From NCBI GenBank assembly GCA_947482825.1, contig CANKMT010000031.1:1-52628 (forward strand): DNA of 52,628 nt, given 5' to 3'. This document shows positions 49,411-52,628 of this stretch, piece by piece (position 1 is the first letter of the stretch; the number at the start of each line of letters is the position of its first letter). The stretch comes from Betaproteobacteria bacterium (GTDB taxonomy: Bacteria; Pseudomonadota; Gammaproteobacteria; Burkholderiales; SG8-39). The translations under genes were made by a program, and so were the position numbers. The notes under the pieces were generated by a model. That model was given only the letters and a program-made list of their open reading frames with translations. It had not been told where the DNA came from and made no database searches.

Positions 49411-50934
49411 TTACATCCTGTAAGCACCTTCACCGTGGGAAGAAACATCCAGCCCTTCACGCTCTTCCTCTTCGGTTACGCGCAATCCGATCGTAATATC
49501 GACCAGCTTGAAGGCGGCAAACGCTACGATGCCTGACCAGACCAGTGTTACTGCGCAACCCGTTGCCTGAATAACGACCTGGTCCCAGATGGAGTAAGTG
49601 TCGCCGGCTTTGTTCGCAACGTAATCGTAGATACCTACGCCGCCGAGGGACGGGGCGGCAAACACGCCCGTCAGGATCGCACCCGTGGCGCCGCCAATGC
49701 CGTGCACGCCGAATACGTCCAGCGAGTCGTCCGCACCCAGCATGCGCTTGAGGCCGTTGACGCCCCAGTAGCAAACCAGCCCGGCGATTGCACCAATGAC
49801 CAAGGCGCCCATAGTGCCGACGAAGCCACAGGCCGGTGTGATCGCGACCAGCCCTGCGACCGCGCCTGACACTGCGCCGAGCATCGAAGCCTTGCCCTTG
49901 CCGAACGATTCGATCAGCGACCAGGCAAGCGTCGCCGCCGCAGTAGCGACCAGCGTGTTCAGGAACGCAGCGGCGGTCGTGCCGTTCGCTTCAAGGTTGG
50001 ATCCAGCATTGAAGCCGAACCAGCCCACCCACAGGAGGCAAGCACCGATCATCGTGATCGGCAGGTTGTGGGGCGCCATCGACTCCTTGCCATAGCCCAC
50101 GCGCTTGCCGATGACGTAGGCACCGACCAGGCCCGCGATACCGGCGTTCAGGTGTACGACCGTGCCGCCCGCGAAATCGAGCGCGCCTCTGGCCCATAGC
50201 CACCCGGCCGCTGCCGTGACAGTTTCCAATGAATTGGCATCGGTGATCGCGTCCGGACCGTCCCAGTACCACACCATGTGCGCGATCGGGAGGTAGGCGA
50301 AAGTGAACCAGAGCACGATGAATACGAGCACCGCCGAGAACTTGATCCGCTCTGCGAACGCGCCCACGATCAGGGCTGGGGTAATCGCCGCGAAGGTGAG
50401 TTGGAACGCGACAAAGACCAATTCCGGAATGACCACGCCTTTCGAGAATGTCGCAGCGACCGCGTCAGCATTGACGCCGGAGAGAAACATCTTCGAGAAG
50501 CCGCCGAAGAAGGCGTTGCCGCCGCTGAACGCGACCGAATATCCGTAAATCACCCATAGCACCGCGATCATGCAAAAGCATACGAAGACCTGCATCAGCA
50601 CCGAAAGGACGTTCTTCGAGCGCACCATGCCGGCGTAGAAGAGCGCCAGCCCGGGGATCGTCATAAGGATTACAAGCGCGGTGGCGATCAGCATCCAGGC
50701 GGTGTCACCCTTGTCGACTTTCGGCTTTGGGGGTTCCGCCGGCTTGGCTGCTGCTGCAGGTGCTGCCGCCGGAGCCGCTGCCGGCTTGGCGGCGTCAGCA
50801 GCTTTCGCTGCGTCCGCCGGAGCCGTTGCCGCCGGTTTGGCCTCGGAGGCCGGAGCCGCCTTATCCTGCGCCAACCCATTGCCGCTGAACGCGAGAGTCG
50901 CCGCGAACGCGAGATATGCAATTATTTTCTTCAT
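49411..50934 (-). CDS. amtB: Ammonium transporter AmtB
   Basis: 507 residues from ATG 50934 (GGGAG six bases upstream). A signal peptide (KKIIAYLAFAATLAFSG) is followed by about 60 residues of Ala/Pro/Lys-rich linker and then the 11-helix channel. WMLIATALVILMTIPGLALF in the first core helix, the first pore histidine in VHLNAGIAGLVGAYV and the second in DVFGVHGIGGATGAI are present. The trimer conducts ammonium; GlnK, encoded 10 bp upstream, plugs it when nitrogen is ample. The long extracytoplasmic linker is longer than in E. coli AmtB. Starts further upstream lie on the glnK side and were rejected. Confidence 0.96.
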   Translation of the reverse strand: MKKIIAYLAFAATLAFSGNGLAQDKAAPASEAKPAATAPADAAKAADAAKPAAAPAAAPAAAAKPAEPPKPKVDKGDTAWMLIATALVILMTIPGLALFYAGMVRSKNVLSVLMQVFVCFCMIAVLWVIYGYSVAFSGGNAFFGGFSKMFLSGVNADAVAATFSKGVVIPELVFVAFQLTFAAITPALIVGAFAERIKFSAVLVFIVLWFTFAYLPIAHMVWYWDGPDAITDANSLETVTAAAGWLWARGALDFAGGTVVHLNAGIAGLVGAYVIGKRVGYGKESMAPHNLPITMIGACLLWVGWFGFNAGSNLEANGTTAAAFLNTLVATAAATLAWSLIESFGKGKASMLGAVSGAVAGLVAITPACGFVGTMGALVIGAIAGLVCYWGVNGLKRMLGADDSLDVFGVHGIGGATGAILTGVFAAPSLGGVGIYDYVANKAGDTYSIWDQVVIQATGCAVTLVWSGIVAFAAFKLVDITIGLRVTEEEEREGLDVSSHGEGAYRM

Positions 50935-50944
50935 TTCCATCTCC

Positions 50945-52247
<1,303 letters not shown>

Positions 52248-52289
52248 AACGGTGATCTCTAGGATTGAAAAGGATTGTTGCTTGGGGTT

Positions 52290-52305
52290 AGCATCTGTCG
52301 TGCCA
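52290..52305 (-). promoter_or_regulatory. Sigma-54 promoter of torF-glnK-amtB
   Basis: Minus strand TGGCACGACAGATGCT matches the sigma-54 consensus TGGCACGNNNNTTGCW at all fixed positions but one, with the essential GG and GC separated by exactly 10 bases. Transcription would start near 52279, about 30 nt before the torF ATG. Such promoters need an ATP-hydrolysing activator, here probably NtrC. Confidence 0.85.
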
Positions 52306-52367
52306 GATCTAAAGGTACGCTAAGGCATTGATTTATATATATGACAAATGCCGAAACGCAGCTACCC

Positions 52368-52382
52368 GCACCATATCGGTGC
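52368..52382. promoter_or_regulatory. NtrC-type enhancer palindrome
   Basis: GCACCATATCGGTGC has perfect GCACC/GGTGC arms around a 5-bp centre, matching the NtrC consensus TGCACCA-N3-TGGTGCA in its core. It is centred about 96 bp upstream of the predicted start, a usual enhancer distance. Confidence 0.7.
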
Positions 52383-52628
52383 CTGTGTTGTCGGTGCTGT
52401 GCGGCTATGGTGCGGGATCATTGTGCAATGCACTTGGCGGGATAAAGCGCAGGACGGTGCGTGCTAGACTGGAACGGCAATTATCCTAAAAACCGCAGTT
52501 GGCAGCGAGTCGCGGACGAAAATTGTGTGAATCTCAACCACTTACCTGTCTTGGCTTGTTCACCCAAAGAGTACTGCTCTGCAGTTGAACATATTTACTG
52601 TAAACCCTTACCAGATAAAGCTTTTCGC

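Larger units (their letters stand above)
52248..52628. other. Intergenic region upstream of torF-glnK-amtB
   Basis: No gene was seen in these 381 bp. The left part holds the sigma-54 promoter and the NtrC-type palindrome listed separately. GTGCAATGCAC at 52423-52433 is a further near-perfect palindrome, possibly a second regulator site. From about 52434 to the window edge I see nothing recognisable. Confidence 0.6.

Overview
The window (about 62% G+C by eye, not computed) is a chromosomal segment of a betaproteobacterium. It holds the origin-proximal block rpmH-rnpA-yidD-yidC-mnmE facing dnaA-dnaN-gyrB, followed by topB-smg-dprA-LysM protein facing def-fmt-rsmB-DUF4390-ntrY-ntrX. That second order is typical of Burkholderiales and related betaproteobacteria. 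A torF-glnK-amtB operon and an aromatic-acid catabolic cluster point to a metabolically versatile environmental organism. Genus cannot be told from the sequence alone.

Region 1 (1-8160). The left edge carries the tail of an unidentified protein and decayed pieces of CoA-dependent catabolic genes (CaiB/BaiF- and CitE-like). Four genes on the minus strand follow, read right to left: GTP-dependent PEP carboxykinase, a class III aminotransferase, a TAXI-type binding protein and its fused TRAP permease. An AbrB-family transporter remnant lies between pckG and mnmE.

Region 2 (8162-18631). This is the replication-origin neighbourhood. mnmE, yidC, yidD, rnpA and rpmH run leftward; dnaA, dnaN and gyrB run rightward. 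A complete 1.38-kb insertion sequence (DDE transposase, imperfect terminal repeats of about 54 bp, 15-bp target duplication) sits between the rpmH and dnaA promoters and appears to leave both usable. The dnaA-dnaN spacer is the best oriC candidate.

Region 3 (18668-33411). topB, smg, dprA and a LysM protein run leftward. def, fmt, rsmB, a DUF4390 protein, an NtrY-like kinase and an NtrX-like regulator run rightward. The regulator's AAA+ domain has lost its ATP-binding motif. A small CobW/G3E-like protein without a P-loop, a sodium:solute symporter and a DUF423 membrane protein complete the block.

Region 4 (33419-37398). Cobalamin-dependent methionine synthase (metH) has a long leader. It carries an intrinsic terminator, a perfect 12-nt competing antiterminator arm, and short motifs resembling the core of the SAM-II riboswitch. 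This is the most interesting regulatory element in the window.

Region 5 (37399-49301). An MFS carrier, a 4HBT-fold acyl-CoA thioesterase, pcaHGB (ortho cleavage of protocatechuate), a zeta-class isomerase with a fumarylpyruvate-hydrolase-like partner (gentisate-type), a benzoate-CoA ligase-like enzyme and a complete five-gene branched-chain-type ABC importer form an aromatic-acid uptake and catabolism cluster.

Region 6 (49411-52628). torF-glnK-amtB forms an ammonium/nitrogen operon preceded by a near-consensus sigma-54 promoter and an upstream NtrC-type palindrome. No tRNA, rRNA or CRISPR array was seen.
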